Under the pieces are notes generated by a model, which saw only the letters and a list, made by a program, of their open reading frames with translations, made no database searches and was not told the origin of the DNA. From Xiphydria camelus (Eukaryota; Arthropoda; Insecta; Hymenoptera; Xiphydriidae), in NCBI GenBank assembly GCA_963678675.1, contig OY783200.1, positions 17,786,603 to 17,850,602 on the forward strand: a stretch of 64,000 nucleotides of DNA. Direction: 5' to 3'. Positions 18,801 to 30,182 of the stretch are shown here, piece by piece (within the stretch, counting starts at the first letter, position 1; each line of letters starts with the position of its first letter). The position numbers were made by a program, and so were the translations under genes.

Positions 18801-20684
18801 GTAACGAAAGGTTTTCGGAGAGATCGGTAACCTTTATTCGATTTCGAGGATGGGAATATACATAAATTCAGAAAAATGTAGTTGAGGTCATACATATTTC
18901 AGCCGTTTTTATAGTACAAACTATGATACTGACAATTACTATAAAAAACATAGACGATCATATTATAAAAATATTTTTGTAGTATTTCCAATTAAGGACA
19001 TAGTTTATAACACTGTATAAATATCTGTATAGTGCTGCCAATTAAAAGTATAGCTAAGAGTGTATAATAAAAGGAGTTGATTTATTTCAATATTATGCAT
19101 AGGTAATATCTCTCTGTAACCATTTTTTTTTCTCAAACTGTAGGTTTTTCAGATTTCTTCACCAAAAAGGAAATGGGTTGTATTACGATTTATTGTTTTG
19201 GACGACAGCTAAGTCTATGTTGAATTTTTATTTCATTCCAGGCAGGAAAGTATACCATTGAAAGAATTAAATCTAGTCATAATAATAGTTGTTTGGATTT
19301 TATCATTAACACTAGTTTTTATAGTTGCTACAACTTTTTTTTTGTAATTACAGGGACAGACTAAATTATTACGCCCCAGCGATAGAAAAACCGCTACCGA
19401 TTGCCAAACTAAAATAGTTATCACCGAAATAGTTGCCACAACTATTCTTTCCCCGAGTGTACGTTTTTGAAATCCTCATGGGATTCGATGTTACTGAAAA
19501 CGTTGTAGGTACACTCAGTAGAGATAGTGAAACGAGAAGAGAGGAAAGACGCGGAAAGAGAAGAGGTTTTGTGTATGGTCTGTCATCCTGGAGATTCGTT
19601 CCAACAACCATTTGGATTGTTTAGGCAACAGGGCTCTCGAGTCAGACAGAGCTGTGCGTTTCGTTTTCTCTGCGCCAAAGTAAACACGCTGGTACGAGAA
19701 CCTTACAATTCGTAGAAAGAAATGCCCACATCCCCTTTCGAGATACTAAGAGGCGGTTGGTCTTACACAGAATAGGATTCTTTATCGTTACTGACGTCAA
19801 TCGATGGTGAAACTGCCATTCGTAATTTAACTACGATACTGCGACGCGCGGTTCGAGCAAGATATATACAGCCACTTTTTTATCTGTGCCTTGGAGGAAC
19901 AATGACCGATATCGGAATTAACGTATTGACTTCAATCACGAGCACCTCGTTAACTTTGTATCTTTGATTGGCATACAATTATTTTTATATATTGTGAATG
20001 CAATTTTTGGAGATTCTATAACGATTGAGGTATGAGATTTATGATCAACGAGATGATATTTTTCTGAAAAATTTTCGTAAAATGTTCTATTGCAAAATTT
20101 ACACTTATGGACCCCGCACGTTTCTTATGGAAAAAGATCTTTCGGTGAAATTTCTTGCGCTGAATGCTAAGTTGTCCATTTTTTGACGCTGATCAAAAAT
20201 CTCAATAGGCACAAAGCTCTACATGATCATGTAAAAATGATTAAAAATGGCAGCTGCTCATTTTCGTACAATTTTTAGACACTGAAACCTCAAAACTCCG
20301 ATTCAGCGTCTCAAGAAACATAAATGTAGCCGGTGTTGGCTCTTATCTCCTCTATGGAAACGGGACCATATGCTAGGGACTAGCTATCCATTTTTCATTG
20401 GTTTTCGACCCTCTTTAAAAGCTATAGCCTCAGGGTGGTCATTTGGAGCTTGCCGCCCATTGATACTTTTGACCAGTGCCCTTATTTGCCACAGTTCTAT
20501 AGAATCACGTACTTACCACACTGGGGTTGATTTACACCCCAGCGAGAAAAATTGTTATAACGAACAAATTATTGCATAATTGTACTTGAAAATTGTATCA
20601 GCTCTTCTTAAGAGTGTACCTACTTTAAAAGACCATGTAACTTGTATAGCCAGAACTTAAAATTAAGTTTGCGAAAAAATAGAT
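18800..20684. other. Spacer, no gene seen; one degenerate palindromic repeat
   Basis: Unique-looking AT-rich sequence. At 19230-19470 a diverged member of the ACTAGTTTTTATAGTTGC palindromic family (see 54-63 kb) is recognisable by AATAGTTGTTTGG on the left and AATAGTTGCCACAACTATTC on the right. Nothing else identified. Confidence 0.4.
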
Positions 20685-20794
20685 CCGTTTCCCCTTCGGC
20701 GAACCTCGTCTTCCCACCATACCTCGTGAGATACGACCTAATTAAACACAGTCTGAAAAAACCTCGGATTTCCGCCTAATGATATAAGATACTA
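20685..20794 (+). repeat. Family A repeat, copy 5, right-end fragment
   Basis: Only the right arm of the nested hairpin element (CGGCGAACCTCGTC to AAACACAGTCTGAAAAAA) and the family A end (CCTCGGATTTCCGCC to AAGATACTATT) remain. Confidence 0.7.
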
Positions 20795-21766
20795 TTCTTT
20801 GCAGAAGACATCCGTGAACTGCCTAAAAGATGACTGAATATCCTTGAAAGTGAGGGGGATTATTTTCATGAATAAATGTATTTTACTTTTTTCAAAAATA
20901 CATTTTTTGAATTTTTGCAAAAGTGTCCTAAAACTTATTTATACGCCTAATATATCTTGTGATTTATTACACCGTCGATAAAATGCATGCTAACAACGTT
21001 AGCTGCAGAAAATATGCAACTTCTGGATCATCCTGTATAACTGTTATATAACAGTTATAGATAAAATGCATCGACATTGATTCTTAGCAGTAAAATACGT
21101 GAAATCTCTTCATTGCCACTCAATTTTGTGTTAGTTAGAATTTCAGATTTATTTTATGTAACTGCGATGTAACAATGTGTTATGTAAATGAATGGGTATT
21201 ACATAACATACATTGACACACCTGTATATAATCTAAAATAATCAGTAGTATTTAAGGAATAGTGAATCGATGTTTGGTCATCTCTTCAGTATTTCGTGAC
21301 CGGTTAAAGGAACCCGCATAACAAATTGGTTCGAGTTAAATAAACCATTCAGATACCAACGCAACGGCGACGGGAATACCGATGTGTCGCTTGCTCGATC
21401 CTCCCATCGGACGAGTTCCCTCTGTATCTACCGTCCTTATGTTTGTCACTTCGTTAGCGAAGCGTTTTACGCTCGATGAAACCGATTCGTTCACTTTTCA
21501 CTCGGAAGTCAGCCGGTTGAGCCTTGCTCTCCGCTACTCTGCGCGCACCCTGTTCGTGAAGTGGCTGTCGCGTTCCAAGCTACTGCGTACTCTGGTTCTT
21601 CTCACGCCTCCTGCTTATGTCTATCAGATCATCCAGCCCTCCTCTGTATAACACTCGACACGTCAATGTCTGTTTAACTTTCAGATTTCATGATTTCACG
21701 TGGTTCAATCCGTGGAAATGAGCTGGGCTATGATCGCAGGTTTTCATCATCGAGCCTTCCGCAGGA
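20795..21766. other. Spacer with a small CpG-rich patch
   Basis: AT-rich except 21370-21650, where a plus-strand frame (21382-21651) lies in CpG-rich sequence. I recognise no domain and do not call it a gene. A GTTATATAAC palindrome is at 21047-21056. Confidence 0.3.
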
Positions 21767-22224
21767 CAATCAGGAATATGCATGAAATTTTGATATGCAT
21801 GAAATACAGCAGATATAATAGTTAAAGTTATTCAAAACACAGTACTAATAGTAAAAAGTGGATAAGAAAAACTCCTACCCCAAAAATATTACTTTAAAAG
21901 TAGCACGGCCACGCCTCCCAGTGACGTATTTCAAAACACTCCGTTGTGGGAGGCGCTGGCTTGTGACGTCACTATGCACGAAACCGGCCCGCCAGTGCAC
22001 CTTCTAGCATGTTTCTCAATGCCTTGCGTATCGGAAGAGTACAAGTGAAGTGGAAGTTTGTTTATTTTTTGTGACTATTTTTGTTTGACGTTTGATAGTA
22101 GAATGTCGAAGAAGGAAGGAAGGAAGAAGGATTTATAAATATTGTATAGTGCCGAGATGTACAAACACATCTGTGGCAACACCGGAAGAAATATTCTTTT
22201 CCGTTCCAAAAAATCAGGATATTC

Positions 22225-22269
<45 letters not shown>

Positions 22270-23220
22270 GGTGTACGGCAATAAAGAGGGATAAGAAAAA
22301 GAACAACATAGTTGAAAAACAGCAGAGTACTTATAAAAATTTTAAGTACTTATAACAACTAAGTAGTATCTATTGTATGAAATAATACCACTTATAAATA
22401 TCTAATACCAATCATATATTAAAAACAAATATTATTGTAAACAACTACATAAAGATCTACGAAAAATCACCGTTATACTGTTCTTCTATCTTTAAAAATA
22501 ACCGAAATATAAGGCCATGAAGGAAATGGCAAAAAATGAAAAACACCCTGTATCTCAATACTGGATCTAGTTAGCCGTGAGATTTTGACAGCATTAAATT
22601 TTTTTCAAAATCGGCCCCGAGGATATGTAACTGGATTTTTTCTATAACGTTTTTTCCAAAACTGCGTAGGTACATCGAAAAGGCGACACCGTGTATATTT
22701 ACAAATTATATATAGGCAGCTGCCTAGACTGCTATTTATTTTATTTTGAGGTATACAATCTGACTTATTCATACCGTATCTTTAAATCTTACCTTATATT
22801 TCGCGTTTCTGCTCCAATGAAATCTGGGTTTGATCCAAGAAAAGCGAACACTGACAAAGCATCGATTTCCGGCAAATTGTCAGATTTCCCTTGTACAAAT
22901 CCACTGTCCATTTTCACAGCACAACACAAGCTTCGTACTCGAAACAGTTAAACAGTCCTCAAAACGAAAAACTATAACACACGTTTACGGTTCTGCAGAC
23001 GCCGTCAACACGAATGCGATATCCGAGAGTGCATAGTGACGTCACGGCCCGGCGTGCCGCTCGACCGGCCGTTTCAAGTGGGCGGAGCTTAGCGCAAAGT
23101 TTATTAATCTCCTACGGCTTAATTTCGCGTCAGAAACAAAAATAAAAAAACACGTCCCAACTTTTTTTACGTGCTCAATCCATTTTTGATGTAAAAAAAA
23201 TAGGTGCATATTCCTGATTG
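21767..23220. mobile_element. 1.45-kb TIR element with a THAP-domain relic (P-element-like?)
   Basis: Ends CAATCAGGAATATGCA at 21767 and its complement ending CCTGATTG at 23220. A subterminal 17-bp inverted pair GTGACGTCACTATGCAC occurs near 21964 and 23031. Flanks CGCAGGA (left) and CGAAGGA (right) could be a one-mismatch target duplication. It contains a THAP-like exon at 22104-22355. THAP-carrying transposons include the P superfamily (8-bp duplications), which fits, but there is no transposase core. Confidence 0.5.
22104..22355 (+). pseudogene. THAP zinc-finger domain fragment disrupted by a (GA)n tract
   Basis: The frame through 22140-22225 reads KYCIVPRCTNTSVATP, then EEIFFSVPKNQDIR, and after a (GA)n expansion (about 22228-22266, coding an RE repeat) continues KWCTAIKRD. 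This follows the THAP pattern C-x4-C, an FPK-like segment and an invariant W. The later C-x2-H pair is not present before the stop, so either the domain continues in another exon or it is truncated. THAP domains bind DNA in transposases and derived host proteins. The GA expansion inside the domain argues for loss of function. Confidence 0.55.
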
Positions 23221-24677
23221 CGAAGGAATAAATAAGGGTCCTCTTTCGACTGAGATAACTTGATGCTTTCTATCATTATCATGTTAGTCTATTTTTAGAA
23301 ATAGAAATAATACGTACGCTTAGAGTAGCCATGCATTTGAATATGAATACTGCCAAATCCTGTTCGCCTAGAGAACAAGTAGGATCCAATTCTGATATCA
23401 TTTACTATTTACAGATTATGAGAAACTAATAGCGTTTCTTGCTTTCTTTTAATGAGTGTAAATTACATGGTTGTTTCTGATAGATTCTATTGATTCCATC
23501 CTAATATATTTGTTAAGGAATTATCACAAGATTTACACTCATTGTTTACATGGATATATCCCAGGTAGGAATTTGCAAATGCCCCCTTCTCGGCCCGGGC
23601 TTGCGCAAGCTTGGCATATCAATTGGCGTAATGCTGAATGAAGCTTGGGATGATGACCTGGGGCCACGGTCGGTACCAAATCTTGGCCTTATATTGAAAT
23701 CCAATGTTGTCCCAGTCTATGGATTATAAGCTTGGACCAAGTTTAGTACACAGTCTTGGGCTTCTATCTGGATGCAATTCTAGGCCAAGCCGTCTCAAGT
23801 CGAAATTCAGACCTTACATTAAATCTCGAGGTCCTATCGTTTAGTAGGATATAGGTACCATATGAGGCTAAACTTACTCGCCAGGAAAGAAACTTCAATC
23901 ACTATTATCTCATTACCTGAGCTTTTGATTCATGTTCGTATAATACTTTTTTGAAGATTACGTTTTTACCTACAAGAGTCTTATATGACTTCGCCGGTTA
24001 GCCGACAGCACCATGTTTTCGACCAGATTTGAAAATAAGAATATCAGCGCATTTTTAATATTTTTGACTACGCCACTGCATAAATCCACCATTCAACTAC
24101 ACTTATAAGAGGTGGCACCCCCTTGCGGTTTAAAACGAACCTTAGGAAATGGGTGGTCGAGAACGGGAAAAAGCAGCATTTTTTATAATATACATATTTC
24201 TTTAATTTTCAGAAAGATTTAGATACATTTTTAACATTTAAGTTAATTCTATAGTTCCCGTGGATTCGATATGTAAATGTTTTAATTTAATCAGCTGCGT
24301 ATATGTTGGACTTGCGCATTGTTGAAAACCAAACTAATGTAATCTGGTCGAAAACCGGCGAAGTCCTCCTAGGGATTTAAAGGGGACTTTCTTCTATTGA
24401 ATTGTATGCTGTACTTAGCACCACCAAAATGACAGATATTTCCAATTGTTCCACAACCTCTAATAGTCCTCTACATTCTACATGAAGGAGAGAGGTATAG
24501 ATATAACATGTATTTATGGGAAAATTGATCTCAGGAAGATATATTACATATCGCTGTGCATAGACTCTAGAGACACATGGCACCCTCGGGCCTTCGGCTA
24601 ATATTGTACACTTTTGAGTCTATACAGCACTACGTTGAATATCATTTTACAGTTAGCTTTCTCGTAATTACGTAGTA
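23221..24677. other. Spacer with degenerate AAGCTTGG repeat block
   Basis: At 23600-23830 the heptamer A-GCTTGG recurs about every 24-50 bp (AAGCTTGGCAT, AAGCTTGGGAT, AAATCTTGGCC, AAGCTTGGACC, AGTCTTGGGCT), giving a loosely tandem block of unknown nature. Elsewhere I see nothing. Confidence 0.35.
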
Positions 24678-25078
24678 TACCGGGTGTTCTAAAACATCTG
24701 ATCCAGAGGAAAACCCTGTGTTCATTAAAAAATTACGGACACAATGCAATTGATTTCATCAAAATACGTTAAGAATTTACGGAGAAATTAATTATTAAAA
24801 AGTCATTAATATTTTGAATATATTCGGCATTGCTGACGTCATATCAAGGCTCATGAAGGTAATGTTTATAATAAAAATAGTAATTACGATTATCTTCATG
24901 AGCCTTAATATGACGTCATCAATGCCGAATATCTGTATTCAAAATATTAATTACTTTTTAATAATTAATTTCTCCGTAAATTTTTAACGGATTTCAATAA
25001 AATCAATTACATTATGTCCATAATTTTTTAATGAACATAGGGTTTTCCTCTGGGTCAGAGGTTTGAGAACACCCCGTA
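24678..25078. mobile_element. 401-bp foldback MITE with TA duplication (Tc1/mariner-like)
   Basis: Almost the entire element is two inverted arms of about 180 bp, starting TACCGGGTGTTCT and TACGGGGTGTTCT, continuing CCAGAGGAAAACCCT and GCTGACGTCATAT-AAGGCTC. TA flanks at 24676-24677 and 25079-25080. Non-coding. Confidence 0.75.
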
Positions 25079-25761
25079 TAACATATTTTGCTAGAACACA
25101 TCAAGAGACACGGCAGTGTCTCGCGGCATGTTCGTTCAACGTCGCAGCACTCGTGTATTTTTACAGGAAAAATGTCTGCCGCCTTCACCCCTCAATTTTT
25201 ACATCGAATTTTCTCTTTAAATATATGGTTATAACCAAAACTATGCTTAGTTACGCCATATAAATTGATTATTCTCTATTGATAGAGACCAGAATAAATT
25301 TTATAAGTTAGATACATATTAACAGAGATTCATCCTTAACACACACATAACGCGAAGCCACGCCCCTCCCGCCTAAAACTCGAGAATTTTAGATTTCTCG
25401 GCCGATATCTATATGTCAAAATGTCACAAAAATTCCGGCAATCTTCAGCGATAGTCGGCCATGATCGGAAATGTGTATACATAGATGCGATCAAACACAC
25501 ACACGCGCCATTGAATGTGTGATATATTCCGGCTTTCATCGTCGACTGTTCGCCGATGATCGGAAATGCGTACACAAATGCGACCACGCGCATACACCAT
25601 CAAATGTATGTGAGAGAATATATGTATATGTATGACTCTTCAAAAATGCCTGTATCTCCTTTCCTAATTACTTTAAAAATATTTTTTCTTTTTCCTTGAA
25701 TTCAGAAAATTATAGCGAGCATTTCCATTACTGCAATTATTTCCATGCAATAACATATATT
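25079..25761. other. Spacer, no gene seen
   Basis: A 44-bp motif containing GATCGGAAATG-GTA-ACA-A-ATGCGA occurs twice (near 25460 and 25558). Nothing coding. Confidence 0.35.
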
Positions 25762-27452
25762 ATGGTTTCATATAGAAATATTAGAAATGAAAACGGAAAC
25801 ATGTTGTTAGAAAACGCAGAAAAGGCCGATAGATGGAAAGAATATTTAGAAAAACTATACAATGGAGAAGAACTAAGTAACATATTGGAAGAAGAAAATA
25901 GCGTAGATGAAAACGAACTCGGGGATCCTATTATTAAGTCGGAATTTGAGATAGCACTTAAGGAATTGAAAAACAATAAAGCACCCGGGATAGATGGAAT
26001 ACAGGCAGAAATTTTAAAGTTTGCAGGGGAAGAAGCGATAAGTAGGCTATTTAAACTCGTGAGTCATATGTACGAAACAGGAAAAATGCCAAAAGATTTC
26101 AAGAAAAGTATAATAGTTACCCTTCCAAAAAAAGTAGGCGCGGATAGATGCGAAAATTTTCGTACAATCAGCTTGATACCGCACGCATCAAAAATCTTAA
26201 CAAAAATTATACAAAGGAGAATGGAACGGAGAGCCGAGGAAGTATTAGCAGAAGACCAGTTCGGATTTAGAAGGAACAGAGGAACGAGGGAAGCGATAAT
26301 AGCGCTAAGACTAATTGCAGAGAAAACATTAGAAAAAGACGAAACACTATATATAGGATTCATAGACCTAGAGAAAGCATTCGACAATGTTCAGTGGCAA
26401 AAAATGTTCGAAATACTGAAAAGAGTAGGAATAAAGTACAGAGAAAGAAGAATCATACATAATTTATATGAAAACCAAGTAGCAGTGATAGGAGTAGAAG
26501 AAGAAGTGAGAGAAGCGAAAATTAGAAAAGGAGTACGACAAGGATGCACACTGTCGCCTCTAATCTTTAACTTATACATAGAGGAAGCGATGAACGAATT
26601 AAAAGAAAACTCAACTTCAGGCATTAAAATACAAGGGCAAACAGTGAGCATGCTTCGGTTCGCCGACGATATAGCGCTACTAGCATCGAACAAAGAAGAA
26701 CTAGAAAAGGCGCTTAACGAAATGGAAAACATCCTAATAGAGAACTACAATATGAAAATTAATAAGAAAAAGACAAAAATTCTGGTATGTAGTAAGAAAA
26801 AACGTAAGAGTAAAACTAGAATAAATATAGGCGACGAAAGCGTAGAAGAAGTACAGCAGTTTTGCTATCTAGGTAGCCAAATAACGACAGATGGAAAGAG
26901 CCTAAAAGACGTCAAACAAAGAATAGCGCAGGGAAAACAGGCTTTTAATCTGAAAAAGAAGCTACTATGCTCAAAAAACGTCAGCCTAGAGAGTAGGAAA
27001 AAATTTCTCAAAACATACGTGTGGAGTACAGCTTTGTATGGGTGCGAATCTTGGACGATAGAAATGGTAGAAAGGAAAAAATTAGACAGCTTCGAAATGT
27101 GGTGCTATAGAAGAATGCTAAAAGTAAAATGGACCGAGAAAATCACAAATGAAGAAGTCTTGAGGAAAATAGAGGAAAACCGGCGGCTCTGGAAAAATAT
27201 AAAGAAAAGAAGGGATCAGCTGATAGGCCATATAGTGAGACATGAGGGACTGCTAAGAGACATCTTAGAAGCAGAAACGGGAAAAAAGAGAGAGGTAGGT
27301 AGGCCGCGGTTAGACTACATTTCGCAAATCATTAAGGACGTAGGTTGTTCGAAATACAGGGAAATGAAAAGACTAGCGGAGGACAGGAAAAGATGGAGAA
27401 TGGTATCAAACCAGTCTTAGGACTGATAACTTTATGATGATGATGGTTTCAT
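25762..27452 (+). mobile_element. 5'-truncated RTE-like LINE with 10-bp target duplication
   Basis: ATGGTTTCAT occurs at 25762-25771 and 27443-27452, directly bracketing the element. The 3' end is a very short untranslated region of about 20 bp running into ATGATGATG; microsatellite-type 3' ends without poly(A) are typical of RTE-clade LINEs. The 5' end begins inside the region between endonuclease and reverse transcriptase, as expected from incomplete reverse transcription. The open frame implies recent insertion. Confidence 0.85.
25774..27420 (+). CDS. Non-LTR reverse transcriptase, RTE-clade-like, N-terminally truncated
   Basis: About 549 codons without a stop. Residue numbers here count from the in-frame flank codon at 25696. 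Landmarks: NNKAPGIDGIQAEILK (fingers), IIVTLPKK, FGFRRNRGTREAI, IGFIDLEKAFDNV (catalytic D), GVRQGCTLSPLIFNLYI, LRFADDIALLA with the FADD pair at 322-325, and FCYLGSQITTDG. The C-terminal part has the LDSFEMWCYRRMLKVKWTEK, then NEEVL and LIGHIVRH pattern that I associate with RTE/BovB-type elements. There is no apurinic endonuclease upstream, so this copy is not autonomous. The first 26 in-frame codons (25696-25773) are host flank, not protein. No native start codon survives. Confidence 0.9.
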   Translation, partial: RNIRNENGNMLLENAEKADRWKEYLEKLYNGEELSNILEEENSVDENELGDPIIKSEFEIALKELKNNKAPGIDGIQAEILKFAGEEAISRLFKLVSHMYETGKMPKDFKKSIIVTLPKKVGADRCENFRTISLIPHASKILTKIIQRRMERRAEEVLAEDQFGFRRNRGTREAIIALRLIAEKTLEKDETLYIGFIDLEKAFDNVQWQKMFEILKRVGIKYRERRIIHNLYENQVAVIGVEEEVREAKIRKGVRQGCTLSPLIFNLYIEEAMNELKENSTSGIKIQGQTVSMLRFADDIALLASNKEELEKALNEMENILIENYNMKINKKKTKILVCSKKKRKSKTRINIGDESVEEVQQFCYLGSQITTDGKSLKDVKQRIAQGKQAFNLKKKLLCSKNVSLESRKKFLKTYVWSTALYGCESWTIEMVERKKLDSFEMWCYRRMLKVKWTEKITNEEVLRKIEENRRLWKNIKKRRDQLIGHIVRHEGLLRDILEAETGKKREVGRPRLDYISQIIKDVGCSKYREMKRLAEDRKRWRMVSNQS

Positions 27453-27890
27453 GCCGATTATATATGTTCAATTGCTCGTTTCATATGGTGACAGTAAATG
27501 TATCAAGCTGTCAAAATAGCTTAAAAAAAAGAAGGAAATGACGACTCTATATTATAGACTACCGTATTATTTATACCTCACCGTCTACCGAAGTCAAATT
27601 TCAAGGTATCGGCCATAGGTATAACTGATCGGTTTGCCCACGGATATACGGCAGTTATTTATGGAAATCCTTTCACGAACGAATTGTTCTGGGGAAAATA
27701 TATATATTATCGGAACATTAATTATAAAATCATTTCAAAATATCACGAGAATAAATCAAAAGTAACGGTGTTATAATTAATTGACTGGTATCGGTATAAA
27801 ATGTGAGACTTTAATTTTTGTGGTAATAAAAAGCTGTTCTCCTACATGTACATATTCTCCTCATGAATAAATTCCAAAGAGGAGTAAAAA
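27453..27890. other. AT-rich spacer, no gene seen
   Basis: No recognisable feature. Confidence 0.5.
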
Positions 27891-27891
27891 C

Positions 27892-28505
27892 CTTGTCACA
27901 AGAACAGATTCTTTGTAAAAAAAAGGCGGCATGTTCATTCAGTGCCAACAAAATTGATACGTAAAATATTCTCCAAAAAACATTAGAAATCAATTAAGAT
28001 TTCCATGTTCAAGATTTATATATAAAAAATAAAAGGCATCATTTGAAAGGAAAATTATTGTACTAAAGTTACTAACTAAAAGTTACTAAAAAAATTTGAC
28101 GACAAAAAATTTATAAAAAAATTTCATAAAAAACCGCGTTTTTTTCCTTCGAAATAAAAAATTAAGACAGAAAATTATATTCGATGTTTATATGCACTTA
28201 TGTGATTTTAAATAAATTCATACACTTATATGATACCACCAGTACCTATATAGTGGAAAAATATGAAAACTTAAACGCGGCAAGTTCTTTTTCATGAAAA
28301 TGTTTTTCCAAATTTTTTAGTCGAATTTTTTAGTAACGATTTACAATAATTTTCCTTTCAAATGATGCCTTTTATTTTTTATATATAAATCTTGAACATG
28401 GCGATCTTAATTGATTTCAAATCTTTTTTGGAGAGTATTTTAGGTATCAATTTGTTTGGCATTGAATGCATTTTTTTACAGAGAATCTGTTTTTGTGGCA
28501 AGAGG
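27892..28505. mobile_element. 614-bp TIR element O
   Basis: Arms of about 165 bp are inverted repeats: CTTGT-ACAAGAACAGATTC at the left end, and the block TTCAAGATTTATATATAAAA then GGCATCATTTGAAAGGAAAA on both sides. The interior (28120-28270) recurs, diverged, at about 30070-30182. Non-coding. Confidence 0.65.
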
Positions 28506-28679
28506 AAGAGGAAATATATAATTTTTAATAATTCTGTCATTATCTATAGAGTTGGTTAACTCAGATTAAGATAGTTTCTTAATGTCTACGTAGAGTAAGT
28601 TCTGCATACCGTATGCTCCCTTGGCAAACCCCGGATTTTGAATTTCCCTGACATTTGGCCGGAAGTGGTTGGGTCAAGC

Positions 28680-29250
28680 TAGGAATCCATTACATTCGAT
28701 TCGACTCGACACGACACGACTCGACACGACACGGTGACAAGCGTGGTGAATCTACTGGAATCGACGCGACACAACTCGACGCTACTCGACACGACGGTAG
28801 TGCTTCGTCCTTTTGAATTTTAACGTACAAGGATACATCGTGTGTATGGCTCTATAATTTTTCCAATTATTGCTTCTCTGTAACATCTATACAGATACAA
28901 ATTAACTATAGATACCTATTTATGATTACCTGGTCTATTCAAGGCTTTTGAGATTTCTTCCCAGGCTTCGTTGCGGATATTTTGGTCTCTATATTTCAAA
29001 ACTATGTATATTGTACAGCATCTCATATGCTCTAACTTTATTAATGAGATCCTCCTCCATTCCTCTGCGAAAATGATGTAAAAGTGCGAGACTCGACGCG
29101 ACTCGAGGCAACAAATTTCTGGCCAGCCAGAAAATTGTCGTGTCGAGTCGAGTCGTGTCGAGCCTAGTGGATTTCTACGCCATTTAAATACATGGAAAAT
29201 CATACGATCAGAAAAGCGTCGTGTTGAGTCGCATCGAGTCCTAGCCTCAG
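28680..29250. repeat. Inverted TCGAC/ACGAC minisatellite element
   Basis: Left cluster 28693-28796 and right clusters 29088-29110, 29145-29165 and 29218-29240 consist of permutations of ACTCGACACGAC and its complement GTCGTGTCGAGT, arranged as inverted arms around a unique 290-bp core. Probably an old element whose termini are pentamer/decamer arrays. Confidence 0.5.
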
Positions 29251-29337
29251 TGCTCTAGTCATTTATAGTTAGAGTTGGCTTCGGGAGCGTGCGCTGCGGT
29301 CTTACGAGCCGAGGGAAAAGTGTCAAACGTCTGGGGG

Positions 29338-29488
29338 GCCTTTCTCGAGTCACTCGCAAAGTTACGTATACGCATCTTAGCGAGTAGACCAATCAGGATC
29401 AAGTATTCCATTGTGGTGGGGGTCCTGATTGGTCTACTCGCTAAGATGCGTATACGTAACTTTTGCAAGTGACTCGAGAAAGGAGGCC
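29338..29488. repeat. 151-bp near-perfect foldback
   Basis: Arms of about 63-68 bp (CCTTTCTCGAGTCACTCGCA, then GTTACGTATACGCATCTTAG, then ATTGGTCTACTCG in complement) with a 20-bp loop at 29401-29420. Outside it, 29508-29560 carries the CAATTCGGGAGATCGAAGC module. Confidence 0.75.
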
Positions 29489-29685
29489 CTGAACTCCCGG
29501 TAGCTGTCAATTCGGGAGATCGAAGCATCTAACCTCGAAATCGGTAATTTGTAAATAATGATGAATAATGTGTAGAAGTAATAAGAAATAATAATTCGGG
29601 TTTTTTCGATGAGATTCCCCAAGTGTTTAAAAATCGGTGTCCGATTTTTGCCAATAACTGTTGCTTCAACTTCCAGTGATATTAA

Positions 29686-29769
29686 CACTCCAGTACTCGC
29701 GTTTGCATTTCTAAATAGCCCTCTAAAGGGAGTTGGGGTATTCCGATACCCCGCGCGAGTACTAGAGTG
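29686..29769. mobile_element. 84-bp TTAA-flanked MITE (piggyBac-like)
   Basis: CACTC-AGTACTCGCG at the left and its complement at the right, TTAA at 29682-29685 and 29770-29773. An internal palindrome GGGGTATTCCGATACCCC is at 29735-29752. Confidence 0.75.
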
Positions 29770-29954
29770 TTAAGTATTACTGCAGAACGAGTAGGTTAGA
29801 AGATTCTCATGAAGACTCATGATTTTCTGACATATCATCTCGTACAGGTGCAACCGAAGAGGATCTAGCTCGCATCCTGTCCGTAAAAAGATGACTCAAT
29901 GGACATTGAAGAATGTCAGGTTTGTCACCGAGCGCCTATCACCCATAATACTTT

Positions 29955-30182
29955 CATTGCAATATGCGCTTTTCGAAGGAAAATTATTGTAAATCAAGTT
30001 ATTAAAAAATTCGACTAAAAAAATGTATAAAAAATTGTTCATGATAAAGGACTTGGCGCGGTGTTATCTTCAAAATAAAACATTCATACAGATAGAAAAT
30101 TATATTCGATGTTTATGCACTTATGATTTTAAATGAATTCATACACTTATATGATACCATCAGTATACAGTGGAAAAAGGGA
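29955..30182. repeat. Element O, partial diverged copy
   Basis: CGAAGGAAAATTATTGTAAA and ACAGAAAATTATATTCGATG-type sequence matching the interior and inner arm of 27892-28505. No second arm. Confidence 0.5.

Noticed and set aside
21382..21651. 89-codon plus-strand frame in a CpG-rich patch
   Set aside because: No recognisable motif; not distinguishable from chance.
22228..22266. CRISPR-like or satellite array
   Set aside because: It is a plain GA dinucleotide microsatellite; no array of repeats with unique spacers exists anywhere in the window.
23600..23860. Possible coding repeat protein from the AAGCTTGG block
   Set aside because: Translations contain stops in every frame and spacing of the motif is irregular, so I keep it only as an unexplained repeat.
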